Source: Mesorhizobium sp. (GTDB lineage: Bacteria; Pseudomonadota; Alphaproteobacteria; Rhizobiales; Rhizobiaceae). Taken from it: DNA of 64,000 bases. The DNA lies in NCBI RefSeq assembly GCF_004962245.1, contig NZ_SUHQ01000002.1, positions 1-64,000 on the forward strand, in the 5' to 3' direction. Under the pieces are notes generated by a model that did not search any database, had not been told where the DNA came from, and was given only the letters and a program-made list of their open reading frames with translations. The position numbers were made by a program, and so were the translations under genes. The stretch's first letter is position 1. Each line of letters starts with the position of its first letter. Positions 17,670-24,551 of the stretch are shown piece by piece.

Positions 17670-18290
17670 GTGACAATGACGGAAAGCCTGCCCGGTGCCT
17701 TGAAGAGACGCAGCAAACAGGCTGTAAAACGGCTGCTCGGCTACGACTCCCGCAACTGGCTGCGCATCAGGCAGATCGAGGCGTTCACTGCGTTTCTTGA
17801 AGCGGACGGCCGCAAATCTTCCCCGGTGGTCGAGGTTTCGCCCGGCTGGAACCGCTACTGGAAGACGATGTGCTCCGACTACACGTCGGTCGATTTCCCC
17901 GAATTTGACATCTGCAAGGACCGCACCGAGAGGCAATTTGCGATCGTCATCGCCGACCAGGTGCTGGAGCATGTGCAGCGGCCGCTGGCCGCGGCCACGA
18001 ACATCCACGCCATGACCAGGCCGGGCGGCTGGGCGATGGTGGCGACGCCGTTCCTGTTCAGGGTGCATGCCAGGCCGCACGACTACAACCGTTGGACCCC
18101 CGCCGGCCTGAAGCAGTTGCTGGTCGAAGGCGGCTTTCCGGAAGCCGGCATAGAGGTGTTCAGCTGGGGCAACAAAGCCTGCGCAAAAGCCCATATCGGC
18201 GGGCCAGTGCGCTCCTACGGCATGTGGCGCGACCTCAGCAACGACGAGGAATATCCGCTGATGGTCTGGGCGTTTGCGCGGAAGGGGTGA
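17670..18290 (+). CDS. class I SAM-dependent methyltransferase, prophage moron
   Basis: The protein has 206 residues from GTG 17670, six bases after AAGGAG; ATG 17676 is an alternative. The fold shows VVEVSPG (motif I position, without the usual GxG), YTSVDFPEFDI as the acidic end of strand 2, then FAIVIADQVLEHV and RPGGWAMVATPFLFRVH. It thus belongs to the Methyltransf_11 type often acting on surface sugars. It is transcribed opposite to the phage structural genes and flanked by palindromic elements, so it is probably a lysogenic-conversion gene. Substrate unknown. Confidence 0.75.
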   Translation: MTMTESLPGALKRRSKQAVKRLLGYDSRNWLRIRQIEAFTAFLEADGRKSSPVVEVSPGWNRYWKTMCSDYTSVDFPEFDICKDRTERQFAIVIADQVLEHVQRPLAAATNIHAMTRPGGWAMVATPFLFRVHARPHDYNRWTPAGLKQLLVEGGFPEAGIEVFSWGNKACAKAHIGGPVRSYGMWRDLSNDEEYPLMVWAFARKG

Positions 18291-18295
18291 GTGCT

Positions 18296-18348
18296 GATCT
18301 CCTCCCTTGAGGGGGAGATGTCGCCGAAGGCGACAGAGGGGGTCGCCG
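18296..18348. repeat. palindromic intergenic element
   Basis: CTCCCTTGAGGGGGAG hairpin followed by a TCGCCGAAGGCGA hairpin and AGAGGGGGTCG, a variant of the element at 9381-9430. Confidence 0.75.
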
Positions 18349-18390
18349 CGCGTAGAGCGTCAACTTGATCTGCCGCAGGAGGCCGCGCCC

Positions 18391-18446
18391 GGTCGCGCCG
18401 ACCCCCTCTGGCCTGCCGGCCGTCTCCCCCTCAAGGGGGGAGATTG
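18391..18446. repeat. inverted partner palindromic element
   Basis: GACCCCCTCTGGCCTGCCGG followed by CTCCCCCTCAAGGGGGGAG, inverted relative to 18296-18348, about 45 bases apart. Confidence 0.75.
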
Positions 18447-18546
18447 CGCTCCTCACCCTCGCCGCTTCACCAACCGCGCATGTCGCCGCCAGGTCCACCA
18501 GGCGAGCACCCGGTTCCGAAACGTACGTTTCATCGCACCCATATCA

Positions 18547-18741
18547 TCATACCCCCAGCAGCACGCGGCGCTGGCCGGTGAGGTCGCTCGGCGACAGGTC
18601 GGTCTTGACCGTGCCGGCGGTACCCTGGCGCTGTTCGAGCTCAGCCCGTAGAGCTGCTTCGCGCGCCTGCACGTCCTTGTCGGCGATGGTCGGTGTCGGC
18701 GGCAGCGGCTTCAGCGCCGGCGGCTTTTGAAAAAGGCACAT
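18547..18741 (-). CDS. small phage protein (64 residues)
   Basis: The protein has 64 residues from ATG 18741, with TTGGAGAAAG upstream. It starts MCLFQKPPALKPLPPTPT (Pro-rich), has a short charged helix (EAALRAELEQRQ) and ends TGQRRVLLGV. Short proteins with this Pro-rich start and RRVLLG end are common between terminase and portal genes in podophages. It overlaps the end of the GNAT-like gene by about 100 bases in another frame. Role unknown. Confidence 0.65.
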   Translation of the reverse strand: MCLFQKPPALKPLPPTPTIADKDVQAREAALRAELEQRQGTAGTVKTDLSPSDLTGQRRVLLGV

Positions 18742-19255
18742 GGTTCCAGCTTTCTCCAAAGTGAGACGTTCTCGTCCAGTCGTAGAGCAAAAAATCTTCG
18801 CCGTTCCTGCCATAGCCCGGCAGCAGGCAGCGTTGCGTCGCGCCAAGCCGGGCAAGCCAGCGCAGCGCCAACTCATTGGCGGCGAGCGCCCGCGCCTCGA
18901 CTCGCCAGGCGCCGCGCGCGGCAACTTGGCGGGCGAGCACGGCGTGGAAGAACTCCGTGATACCAGGCGCGCAGCGCCGCATGCGGCGCGTGCCCCAGCT
19001 CCAGGCGATCCACAAGCCGCCGCGCTGCTCGGCGGCGCCAAAGCCGGCCTCCGGATTGCCGTCCAGCTCGGCGACATAGGCAAACCCCTGCAGCGCCGTC
19101 TGCGCCAGCAGCGCCGGCGACCACGTGTCGAACTGGCAGTCGATCTCGGCCCGGTCCTCGGGGCGCAGATTGGCGGCGATGTAGCTGAGGTCGCGCAACG
19201 TGGCGGGGATGATGCGGACAGAGGAGATCGTGGTATGCGCTTGCCTTCGAGTCAC
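18641..19255 (-). CDS. GNAT-like phage protein (T7 gp13-like)
   Basis: The protein has 204 residues from a GTG start at 19255. It shows an acetyltransferase-like fold: IRPATLRDLSYIAANL-type start, a strand with GFAYVAELDGNPEAGFGA, and WRVEARALAANELALRWLARLGA, which matches the C-terminal GNAT helix. T7 gp13 and related internal proteins share this degenerate GNAT fold, and the position next to terminase fits. Catalytic activity is uncertain. The last ~35 residues overlap the 64-residue gene and may be non-native. Confidence 0.65.
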   Translation of the reverse strand: MTRRQAHTTISSVRIIPATLRDLSYIAANLRPEDRAEIDCQFDTWSPALLAQTALQGFAYVAELDGNPEAGFGAAEQRGGLWIAWSWGTRRMRRCAPGITEFFHAVLARQVAARGAWRVEARALAANELALRWLARLGATQRCLLPGYGRNGEDFLLYDWTRTSHFGESWNHVPFSKAAGAEAAAADTDHRRQGRAGARSSSTG

Positions 19256-20006
19256 CGAAACGCTCCCAGCGGGTCGCCTGCCCTACCCTCCGCCTCGCCG
19301 CCCGAAACTCCGCCGGATCGACCACCGCTTCCCGCATCATCATCACGCCGTAGCGGGTCGCCGCCATCAGATCGTCGCGCAGCTTCACCACTTGGCCGTC
19401 CTTGCGGTGATAGAGCCGGAACTCCTCGAACCAGGGCAAAAGCGTCGAAAACACCTTGAAGCGGCCTGATTGCATGCGGTCGAGCATTTCCATCAGCCCG
19501 GCCTCGACCGAGACCGAACCGTCGGCGAACTGTGCATGGCGGACAAGCATGTTCAGCCCATGCGCCGCATATTGCCGGGCCAGCGCTACGCCTGCCCCTT
19601 CCAGCGTCTCGCGGCGGCCGTCGCGCGGCCACGCCCAGGGCAGCCACTCGCCCCACGGTTTCAGGGTCAGCGCCTGCATGGCGGGAGTCTGCTGCGAGGC
19701 GCGGCAGGCCTTTGTGACATAGACGACATCGGCCTCCGTATCCCAGGCGAGCTCGACCGCGGCCGACGGATGGTCCCAACCGAAATCCAGCGCCCCGAGC
19801 CTGGGCCAATAGCGCGGCAGGCGGAACGGCTCGCAGGCGATCAGCTCCTCGGCCACCGGAAAGATGCGACCGGAGCCGAGTACCGGAATGCCCTTGGCCC
19901 GCGCCTCGCGCTCATGCGCGGGATAGGCGGCGACGATCGCGGCGCGCTGCCCGGGCGTATAATGCCCGGCGTCGTCGATGGTCATGAAGGTGACGTGACG
20001 GGTCAT
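18873..20006 (-). CDS. terminase large subunit, C-terminal (nuclease) fragment
   Basis: This fragment has 377 residues from ATG 20006. It begins TRHVTFMTIDDAGHYTP, the normal interior of phage terminases just after the ATPase domain. It includes LGALDFGWDHP (Asp74, first acid of the RNase H-like nuclease) and KLRDDLMAATRYG near residue 225. Native homology seems to end near WERFGDSKASAYHD. The remaining ~120 residues are the out-of-frame reading of the GNAT-like gene, so the true stop may have been lost. The ATPase half is encoded separately at 20218-21009, cut off by a ~190-base palindromic element. Confidence 0.75.
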   Translation of the reverse strand: MTRHVTFMTIDDAGHYTPGQRAAIVAAYPAHEREARAKGIPVLGSGRIFPVAEELIACEPFRLPRYWPRLGALDFGWDHPSAAVELAWDTEADVVYVTKACRASQQTPAMQALTLKPWGEWLPWAWPRDGRRETLEGAGVALARQYAAHGLNMLVRHAQFADGSVSVEAGLMEMLDRMQSGRFKVFSTLLPWFEEFRLYHRKDGQVVKLRDDLMAATRYGVMMMREAVVDPAEFRAARRRVGQATRWERFGDSKASAYHDLLCPHHPRHVARPQLHRRQSAPRGPGRDRLPVRHVVAGAAGADGAAGVCLCRRAGRQSGGRLWRRRAARRLVDRLELGHAPHAALRAWYHGVLPRRARPPSCRARRLASRGAGARRQ

Positions 20007-20021
20007 GGCATTGCCTTTGGA

Positions 20022-20210
20022 AAGCTTGGGTTCCTCGCCCCCATTCTTGATGGGGGAGAGGTGGCTCGGCGAAGCCGAGACGGAGAGGGGAATGGCGCAG
20101 AGCCAGACGAAGCGAACCCCACCTTGTTAAACTGGCACCTTACGAAGCCCCTCTCCGGCCGCTGCGCGGCCACCTCTCCCCGCTTCGCGAGGGCGAGGAG
20201 CCCAAGTCTT
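20022..20210. mobile_element. MITE-like palindromic element splitting the terminase gene
   Basis: The ~189-base block has imperfect inverted ends: AAGCTTGGGTTCCTCGCCC at the left and the reverse complement of AGACTTGGGCTCCTCGCCC at the right. Inside are two hairpin modules of the type CTCGGCTTCGCCGAG and GGCCGCTGCGCGGCC next to CCCCTCTCC and GGAGAGG arms. A half-size relative with the same end (CGAGGAACCCAAGCTTTC) lies at 53487-53556. It carries no coding sequence. I cannot identify a clear target-site duplication. Confidence 0.7.
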
Positions 20211-20217
20211 GCAAACC

Positions 20218-21009
20218 TCACCGCCCCATCCCCTCCACCTGCTCCGCCGACAGGAACAGCAGCACCACCTCCGACATGCCGAGCAGCGGCGTGAAGGTGA
20301 CGATGGTGATGCCGCCCGTCGCATTGGTGCGGGTCAGGCCCTCGGAATAGATGTCGAGCGGCGGTTCCTCGTCGAACCACACGCCGTGCAGCGTTTCGCC
20401 CTGCCACTTCTCGCGGCCCTTCTCGTAGCTCTTGAACGACAGCACCGATTCATCGGCCTGGACATCGCCGCCGCCGCCATGGCGCACCACCACGCTGTCC
20501 AGCCCATGCGGCGCGCCGCGCCCCATGAGGGTGCTGACGATCGCGTCGGCCGGGATCATGCCGGTGCCCCATGCAGCCGGCTGCTGCGGCGGGCCGATCA
20601 GGATGCGCTGCGGATTGTCGCGCGTGCCCTCGGCGGTGATGCCGGCGGCCCAAAACCGCACGGGCGTGTCGAAGACCTTGCCTTGCCACCAGTCCGGATA
20701 GCGGCCGGTGAGGTGCATGGCCCATTCGGCACCCCCGGCCCTGGTCTTGCCGAGCTGGTTGCCAGCCATGAACAGCCGCTCGCGATTGGTCGCGCCCGCC
20801 GCATGGAACTCGGCCTGCCTGGGGTAAGGCCGGTAGGCGGCAAGCTGGTTAGTGCGCCGCCTCCGGTCCAGTTCCCTGAGCAGGCTCAGATACTCGGTCT
20901 TTGCCGTCGAGGCCCGGCTTTGTGAGACGCGGCTTTGCGAGGCCAGGCTTTGTGAGGAATGGCCGCAGGACGGCTTCGAGGCCGCGGATGCGCTGCCTGA
21001 TTTCGTCAT
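20218..21009 (-). CDS. terminase large subunit, N-terminal (ATPase) fragment
   Basis: This fragment has 263 residues. Walker A is AGNQLGKT (residues 82-89) and Walker B with catalytic acids is VWFDEEP (210-216). The coupling region TIVTFTPLLGMSEVV follows. The frame closes with TGA right after VEGMGR, at the edge of the palindromic insertion. The continuation (nuclease domain) restarts at 20006. The first ~38 residues are Ser/Ala-rich and arise from a 15-base tandem repeat shared with the overlapping small-terminase-like gene, so the true start may be later, near KTEYLSLLREL. Confidence 0.8.
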   Translation of the reverse strand: MTKSGSASAASKPSCGHSSQSLASQSRVSQSRASTAKTEYLSLLRELDRRRRTNQLAAYRPYPRQAEFHAAGATNRERLFMAGNQLGKTRAGGAEWAMHLTGRYPDWWQGKVFDTPVRFWAAGITAEGTRDNPQRILIGPPQQPAAWGTGMIPADAIVSTLMGRGAPHGLDSVVVRHGGGGDVQADESVLSFKSYEKGREKWQGETLHGVWFDEEPPLDIYSEGLTRTNATGGITIVTFTPLLGMSEVVLLFLSAEQVEGMGR

Positions 21010-21253
21010 CGCTCAATGCATCCAGATTGTTGATGTTGACATCTTTGGGCAGCACCGACAGCACGATCTTCAGATACTGGTCGGGCTTTTCGGTGCGCAC
21101 CTCGGCGATGACGCCAGCGCCATGCGCCCGGAAATCGGCGCGGATCGCTTCCAGAAAACCATCGGCCAGCGTCTTTTTCGTCCGCTTTGGCCGGCCGGAG
21201 GGCCTGGGTTCCGCCACTTCAGGCGGTTCGTCGTCGAAAATATCCTCGGCCAT
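20849..21253 (-). CDS. terminase small subunit-like protein
   Basis: The protein has 134 residues. It has an acidic N-terminus, then GRPKRTKKTLADGFLEAIRADF, then HGAGVIAEVRTEKPDQYLKIV and LSVLPKDVNI, a helical pattern found in small proteins that directly precede phage large terminases and probably bind DNA. The tail contains KPGLA/KPRLT/KPGLD repeats from the 15-base tandem repeat. It overlaps the large terminase reading frame by about 160 bases. Confidence 0.65.
   Translation of the reverse strand: MAEDIFDDEPPEVAEPRPSGRPKRTKKTLADGFLEAIRADFRAHGAGVIAEVRTEKPDQYLKIVLSVLPKDVNINNLDALSDDEIRQRIRGLEAVLRPFLTKPGLAKPRLTKPGLDGKDRVSEPAQGTGPEAAH
20912..20956. repeat. three tandem 15-base repeats in overlapping genes
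   Basis: Three copies of a 15-mer with core CGGCTTTGTGAG are read in two frames. They give KPGL-type repeats in the small-terminase-like protein and SQSR-type repeats in the large terminase N-terminus. Confidence 0.7.
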
Positions 21254-21256
21254 GCC

Positions 21257-21682
21257 CTACCCCACCGTCCCGGCGCGCGCCGCGGTCTCGGGCTTCGCCG
21301 CTTTCCTGACCACCCGCGCGGATCGCTTGCGCGACTTTGCCCGCTTGCCGGGCTTCGCACGCGCCGACTTCGGCTTGCGCGGCCGGCCTGCCGGTTTCGC
21401 CTCGGCAGTCGTGCCGCGCTTTACCGAGCCGGCATCGGGCAGGACTTTGAGGGCCGCCCGGACGATACCCACCGCGCCGGCGCTGACGCCCGCCGAGGAA
21501 AAACCGAAGCCGCCAGCCGCATCGACGGGACCGCCCCGCACCATGCCGATTCGCACACCGGCCGCGACCGGTTCGAAATGGCCTGCGCGCGATTGCGGCG
21601 GCGCACCCTCGAACTGTCCGATGGCGCTGACGACCTCGCGGCCGTCATCGTCAGTGATGATGGTGGAGTAACGGCTGGACAT
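21257..21682 (-). CDS. hypothetical phage protein with basic C-terminal tail
   Basis: The protein has 141 residues. The N-terminal part (MSSRYSTIITDDDGREVVSA) resembles short conserved proteins at the head of rhizobial podoviral packaging operons. The middle is Gly/Ala-rich. The last ~50 residues are strongly basic (repeated RPRKPKSARAKPGKRAK-type), suggesting nucleic-acid binding. It is the first gene of the minus-strand phage operon; the next gene starts three bases after its stop. Function unknown. Confidence 0.6.
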   Translation of the reverse strand: MSSRYSTIITDDDGREVVSAIGQFEGAPPQSRAGHFEPVAAGVRIGMVRGGPVDAAGGFGFSSAGVSAGAVGIVRAALKVLPDAGSVKRGTTAEAKPAGRPRKPKSARAKPGKRAKSRKRSARVVRKAAKPETAARAGTVG

Positions 21683-21841
21683 TGGGGGGTCTCTGGCGAG
21701 CGGCGCGCGCTATGGCACGCCTGAAGAAATGTGTTGGCGGAAGGGTCTTTTGACGAGCGGCGGCGGCAAGGGTCGCGTTCCTTCGCGCCGACATCTGATA
21801 TCGGCGACACAGGCAGCGAACGATCGAAGAGGGCTTGAAAC

Positions 21842-21866
21842 AAAAAACCCGCCTCGGCGGGCGGGT
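21842..21866 (-). terminator. intrinsic terminator in the leader of the phage structural operon
   Basis: On the minus strand ACCCGCC and GGCGGGT pair around CGCCGA, followed by six T. It lies about 160 bases upstream of the first phage gene and about 25-48 bases after the predicted transcription start. Confidence 0.8.
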
Positions 21867-21895
21867 CGTTGGCGCAAATCAGCACCATACCTAAA

Positions 21896-21925
21896 TTAAT
21901 AGCATAACTGCCGTCACGATGTCAA
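21896..21925 (-). promoter_or_regulatory. predicted phage late promoter
   Basis: On the minus strand TTGACA (21925-21920) is followed after 18 bases by TATTAA (21901-21896). It points at the terminator and structural operon. Prediction from consensus only. Confidence 0.5.
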
Positions 21926-22107
21926 TGGTGAAACGGTCGATTCAAGGAAAAAATTCCTGGATCGAGCGTCTCTCGCGCAAGAATGTCTGCGAAGCGCCCG
22001 ATCCCCGTACCGCCATGCCGGATCGGAAAAGACCCTCGCGCGTTTGGTGCTTGATGCATGTCGCCAAGCGCGGAACGCGACGTGCTTTAGCCAATGGGAG
22101 CAAAGCC

Positions 22108-22413
22108 ATGAACGTCGCCAATCTGCAACTCGAAGGCCTGCTGATGGCCGTCGCATCGATCAACCAGGTCCTGGTCCGCAAGGGCGTGCTCACGGTCGAG
22201 GAGATAGACATCGCCTTGCGCAGGGCCGAAGCCAGCGAAACCAGCGAGGAACGGTCCAACGGCATGTCGGCGTCGAGCCGCGATGCCGTCAACTTCCCGA
22301 TCCGGCTGCTGGAACTGGCCAATCAGTGTCAGCCGGAGGCGGACATGCCGTCGTTCTCGAAGCTGGCGCGCATGGTCGGCCAGATGAAGGAACCCTACAA
22401 CGACCAGATGTGA
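22108..22413 (+). CDS. conserved hypothetical protein
   Basis: The protein has 101 residues from ATG 22108 (GGGAG upstream). The N-terminus LQLEGLLMAVASINQVLVRKGVLTVEEIDIAL is a short helical domain like the N-terminal helix pairs of small rhizobial regulators. The C-terminus reads ARMVGQMKEPYNDQM. A near-identical copy of the last ~25 bases occurs at 29378-29402. No known function; no membrane segment or signal peptide. It is the first gene right of the prophage. Confidence 0.65.
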   Translation: MNVANLQLEGLLMAVASINQVLVRKGVLTVEEIDIALRRAEASETSEERSNGMSASSRDAVNFPIRLLELANQCQPEADMPSFSKLARMVGQMKEPYNDQM

Positions 22414-22447
22414 CTCCCCTCCCCGCATCAAAGGCGGCAGGCCGGGA

Positions 22448-22870
22448 TCAGCTCGCAGACCCAAGCTTCAGCGTCAGCACGCGGCCCGGCCCGTGGACGG
22501 CGGCAAACAGCAGCCCGGCCAGGAAGGTGAAATGATCGACGAAGAAGCCGAACTCGGCCTGGTTGCCGGCCCAGTGCGATGGCCCGTGGAAGGCAAAGCC
22601 GAGGAACAGCACATAGGCGGCGGCGACAAGAGCGGCCTGCGAGAAGAAGGCGCCGGTCAGGAAGCACAGGACGAGGACGACTTCGAGCAGCGCCGCGCAC
22701 CAGGCCAGAAACAGCGGGAACGGAAATCCGGCGGCGGCGATGTAGCCCGCGGTGGCGCCCATGCCGGTGAATTTGAAAATCACCGCCATGAGGAAGACGG
22801 CCGCGAAGATCAGCCGGCCAATGAGGATTGCCGCGGTCTGCCACAGCGTGTGAACGGTTTCTGACGGCAT
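22448..22870 (-). CDS. DoxX family membrane protein
   Basis: The protein has 140 residues from ATG 22870 (GGGAGAGAG upstream). Four hydrophobic segments at about 10-30, 52-72, 76-96 and 110-130, with IGRLIFAAVFLMAVIFKFTG and FLAWCAALLEVVLVL, match the DoxX family. DoxX proteins are small integral membrane proteins linked to redox homeostasis in some bacteria. It is divergent from a TetR-family gene, with a palindromic site between them, so regulation by that repressor is likely. Confidence 0.8.
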   Translation of the reverse strand: MPSETVHTLWQTAAILIGRLIFAAVFLMAVIFKFTGMGATAGYIAAAGFPFPLFLAWCAALLEVVLVLCFLTGAFFSQAALVAAAYVLFLGFAFHGPSHWAGNQAEFGFFVDHFTFLAGLLFAAVHGPGRVLTLKLGSAS

Positions 22871-23064
22871 GATCTCTCTCCCAGATGTTGCGATGGTTCG
22901 ACCCAAGGACGGTCGACCGGCCACAAGTCCGACACCGGGCTGCTTTTTCTTCCTCGTTTCTCCGCATGGATCTGCCGTCCGGCCCTGTAGTCATCCTCCC
23001 GCTGCCGCCAATGCTTTTCAAGCCGAACCGAGTATTGACGGATGGCAGGCCGTCGCCTAGCAAA

Positions 23065-23080
23065 GAGACAGACCTGTCTC
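23065..23080. promoter_or_regulatory. perfect palindrome, probable TetR-family operator
   Basis: GAGACAG-AC-CTGTCTC is a perfect 7-2-7 inverted repeat 21 bases upstream of the TetR-family start and within the divergent region shared with doxX. Confidence 0.6.
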
Positions 23081-23100
23081 ATCACTACGCGTGACAAACC

Positions 23101-23694
23101 ATGACCTCGTCATCCCCGATCGGCTCCGATAAACGCCGGCACGTCGTCGAAACCGCCTATGCGCTGTTCAAGCGCGGCGGCTTTCATGCCACCGGCATCG
23201 ACCGGATCATCGCCGAGGCGGAGGTCGCCAAGATGACGATGTATCGCCACTTCCCCAGCAAGGACGACCTGATAGTCGGGGTGCTCGACTATCGCGCCCG
23301 GCGTTTCGACCGCCAGCTCGACCGGCTCGCCGATGCGGCCGTCACGCCCGAGAAGAAGATCGCGACCATCTTCGACTGGTACGAGCGCTGGTTTCGCAGC
23401 GCCGATTTCCACGGCTGCCTGTTCGCGCATGCGCTGGCCGAGTTCGGCAATCCAGAACACCCGGTGTTCAGGGCCGTCGCCGAGCAAAAGAACGGCCTCA
23501 GGCGGCGCATGCAGTCCATCCTCGAAGACATGATGCCGCCCGACCGCGCCGCAAGCACGGCGGCGGCGCTACTGATGCTGATCGAAGGGGCAACCCTCGT
23601 GGCCCAGATGGGACAGACCGACACCGCCATTCGCGATGCCCGCGAGGCAGCCTTCAGCATCATCGCCGCCCCCAGCGCCATGACCGCGCCATGA
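23101..23694 (+). CDS. TetR/AcrR family transcriptional regulator
   Basis: The protein has 197 residues. The N-terminal helix-turn-helix is classic: RRHVVETAYALFKRGGFHATGID, RIIAEAEVAKMTMYRHFPSKDDLI (about 12-57). The C-terminal ligand domain has FDWYERWFRSADFHGCLFAHAL, typical of the group that controls transporters or oxidoreductases. Its stop overlaps the start of an EamA transporter (ATGA), so the two are one operon. A perfect palindrome upstream probably mediates autoregulation and control of divergent doxX. Confidence 0.85.
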   Translation: MTSSSPIGSDKRRHVVETAYALFKRGGFHATGIDRIIAEAEVAKMTMYRHFPSKDDLIVGVLDYRARRFDRQLDRLADAAVTPEKKIATIFDWYERWFRSADFHGCLFAHALAEFGNPEHPVFRAVAEQKNGLRRRMQSILEDMMPPDRAASTAAALLMLIEGATLVAQMGQTDTAIRDAREAAFSIIAAPSAMTAP

Positions 23695-24527
23695 GCGCGA
23701 CGGTCATCGGGCTGGCACTGCTTGCCGCAATCCTGCACGCAAGCTGGAACGCCTTTTTGCGAACAGGGGCCGACAGGCTGAGGACCGTCACCGTGATGAG
23801 CTTTTCGAGCACGGTGGTCGCCATTCCGTTGGCGATCTCCAGCGCGTTTCCGGCACCCCACGCCTGGCCCTATGTCGTGCTCTCGGCCTGCCTGCAGGTC
23901 GGCTACAGCATGTTTCTGGTGGCTGCCTACAGGAACGGCGAACTGGGCCAGGTCTATCCGATCGTCCGCGGCAGCGTGCCGCTGCTGGTCACACTTGGCG
24001 GATTTTTCCTGGCCAACCAGCATCTCGCCATGCCGCAAGTCCTCGGCGTCGCTCTCGTCGCCGGCGGCATTATGAGTCTCGCCTCGGGCAAGGCACGGGC
24101 CGCGACCACGTCGATCCTCCATGCGCTGGCGGCGGGCGCGATCATCGCCGCCTATGCGACGGTCGATGCGATCGGCGTTCGCCAGGTGGGAAGCGCCACC
24201 GCCTACACCGCGTGGGTCCTGTTGATCTACGGCGCCCTGCTGCCGGCAGCCTTCATTGCCTTCCGCGGCCGGCTCGTCGTCGATCTTCGCTCGGCCGAAA
24301 CGCTGAAGGCGCTCGGCGGCGGCGTGTTCGCGCTGCTGGCCTACGGCCTCGTGGTCGCCGCTTTCGCGCTAGGGCCGGCCGGTCCGATCACGGCGATCCG
24401 GGAGACCAGCGTCATCTTCGCGGCCTTGATCGGTTGGCTATTTCTCGGCGAGGTGCTGACGCCCCGGCGCATCGCCGCCTGCGCCATCGTCGCACTCGGC
24501 GCCATCTGCCTAGGCTACCAGCCGTGA
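23691..24527 (+). CDS. EamA/DMT family transporter
   Basis: The protein has 278 residues with about ten hydrophobic segments in two EamA repeats. The first repeat starts LALLAAILHASWNAFLRTGADR, and the second begins near residue 143 (ILHALAAGAIIAAYATVDA). The conserved end of the fold, SVIFAALIGWLFLGE and ACAIVALGAI, is present. It is an inner-membrane drug/metabolite transporter, substrate unknown. Translational coupling to the TetR-family gene suggests it exports the regulator's ligand. Confidence 0.85.
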   Translation: MSATVIGLALLAAILHASWNAFLRTGADRLRTVTVMSFSSTVVAIPLAISSAFPAPHAWPYVVLSACLQVGYSMFLVAAYRNGELGQVYPIVRGSVPLLVTLGGFFLANQHLAMPQVLGVALVAGGIMSLASGKARAATTSILHALAAGAIIAAYATVDAIGVRQVGSATAYTAWVLLIYGALLPAAFIAFRGRLVVDLRSAETLKALGGGVFALLAYGLVVAAFALGPAGPITAIRETSVIFAALIGWLFLGEVLTPRRIAACAIVALGAICLGYQP

Positions 24528-24551
24528 GACTCCGGCGGGACGCGAAGCGGC

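Larger units (their letters stand above)
21683..22107. other. phage operon leader and right boundary of the prophage module
   Basis: This 425-base stretch without a gene contains a minus-strand terminator (21842-21866) and, just upstream of it, a minus-strand sigma-70-like promoter (21896-21925). Its right part is AT-richer and leads into plus-strand chromosomal genes. I found no integrase gene and no tRNA here, and no obvious attachment-site repeat. Confidence 0.5.

Noticed and set aside
16354..17673. 439-residue plus-strand ORF
   Set aside because: Antisense shadow of the portal gene.
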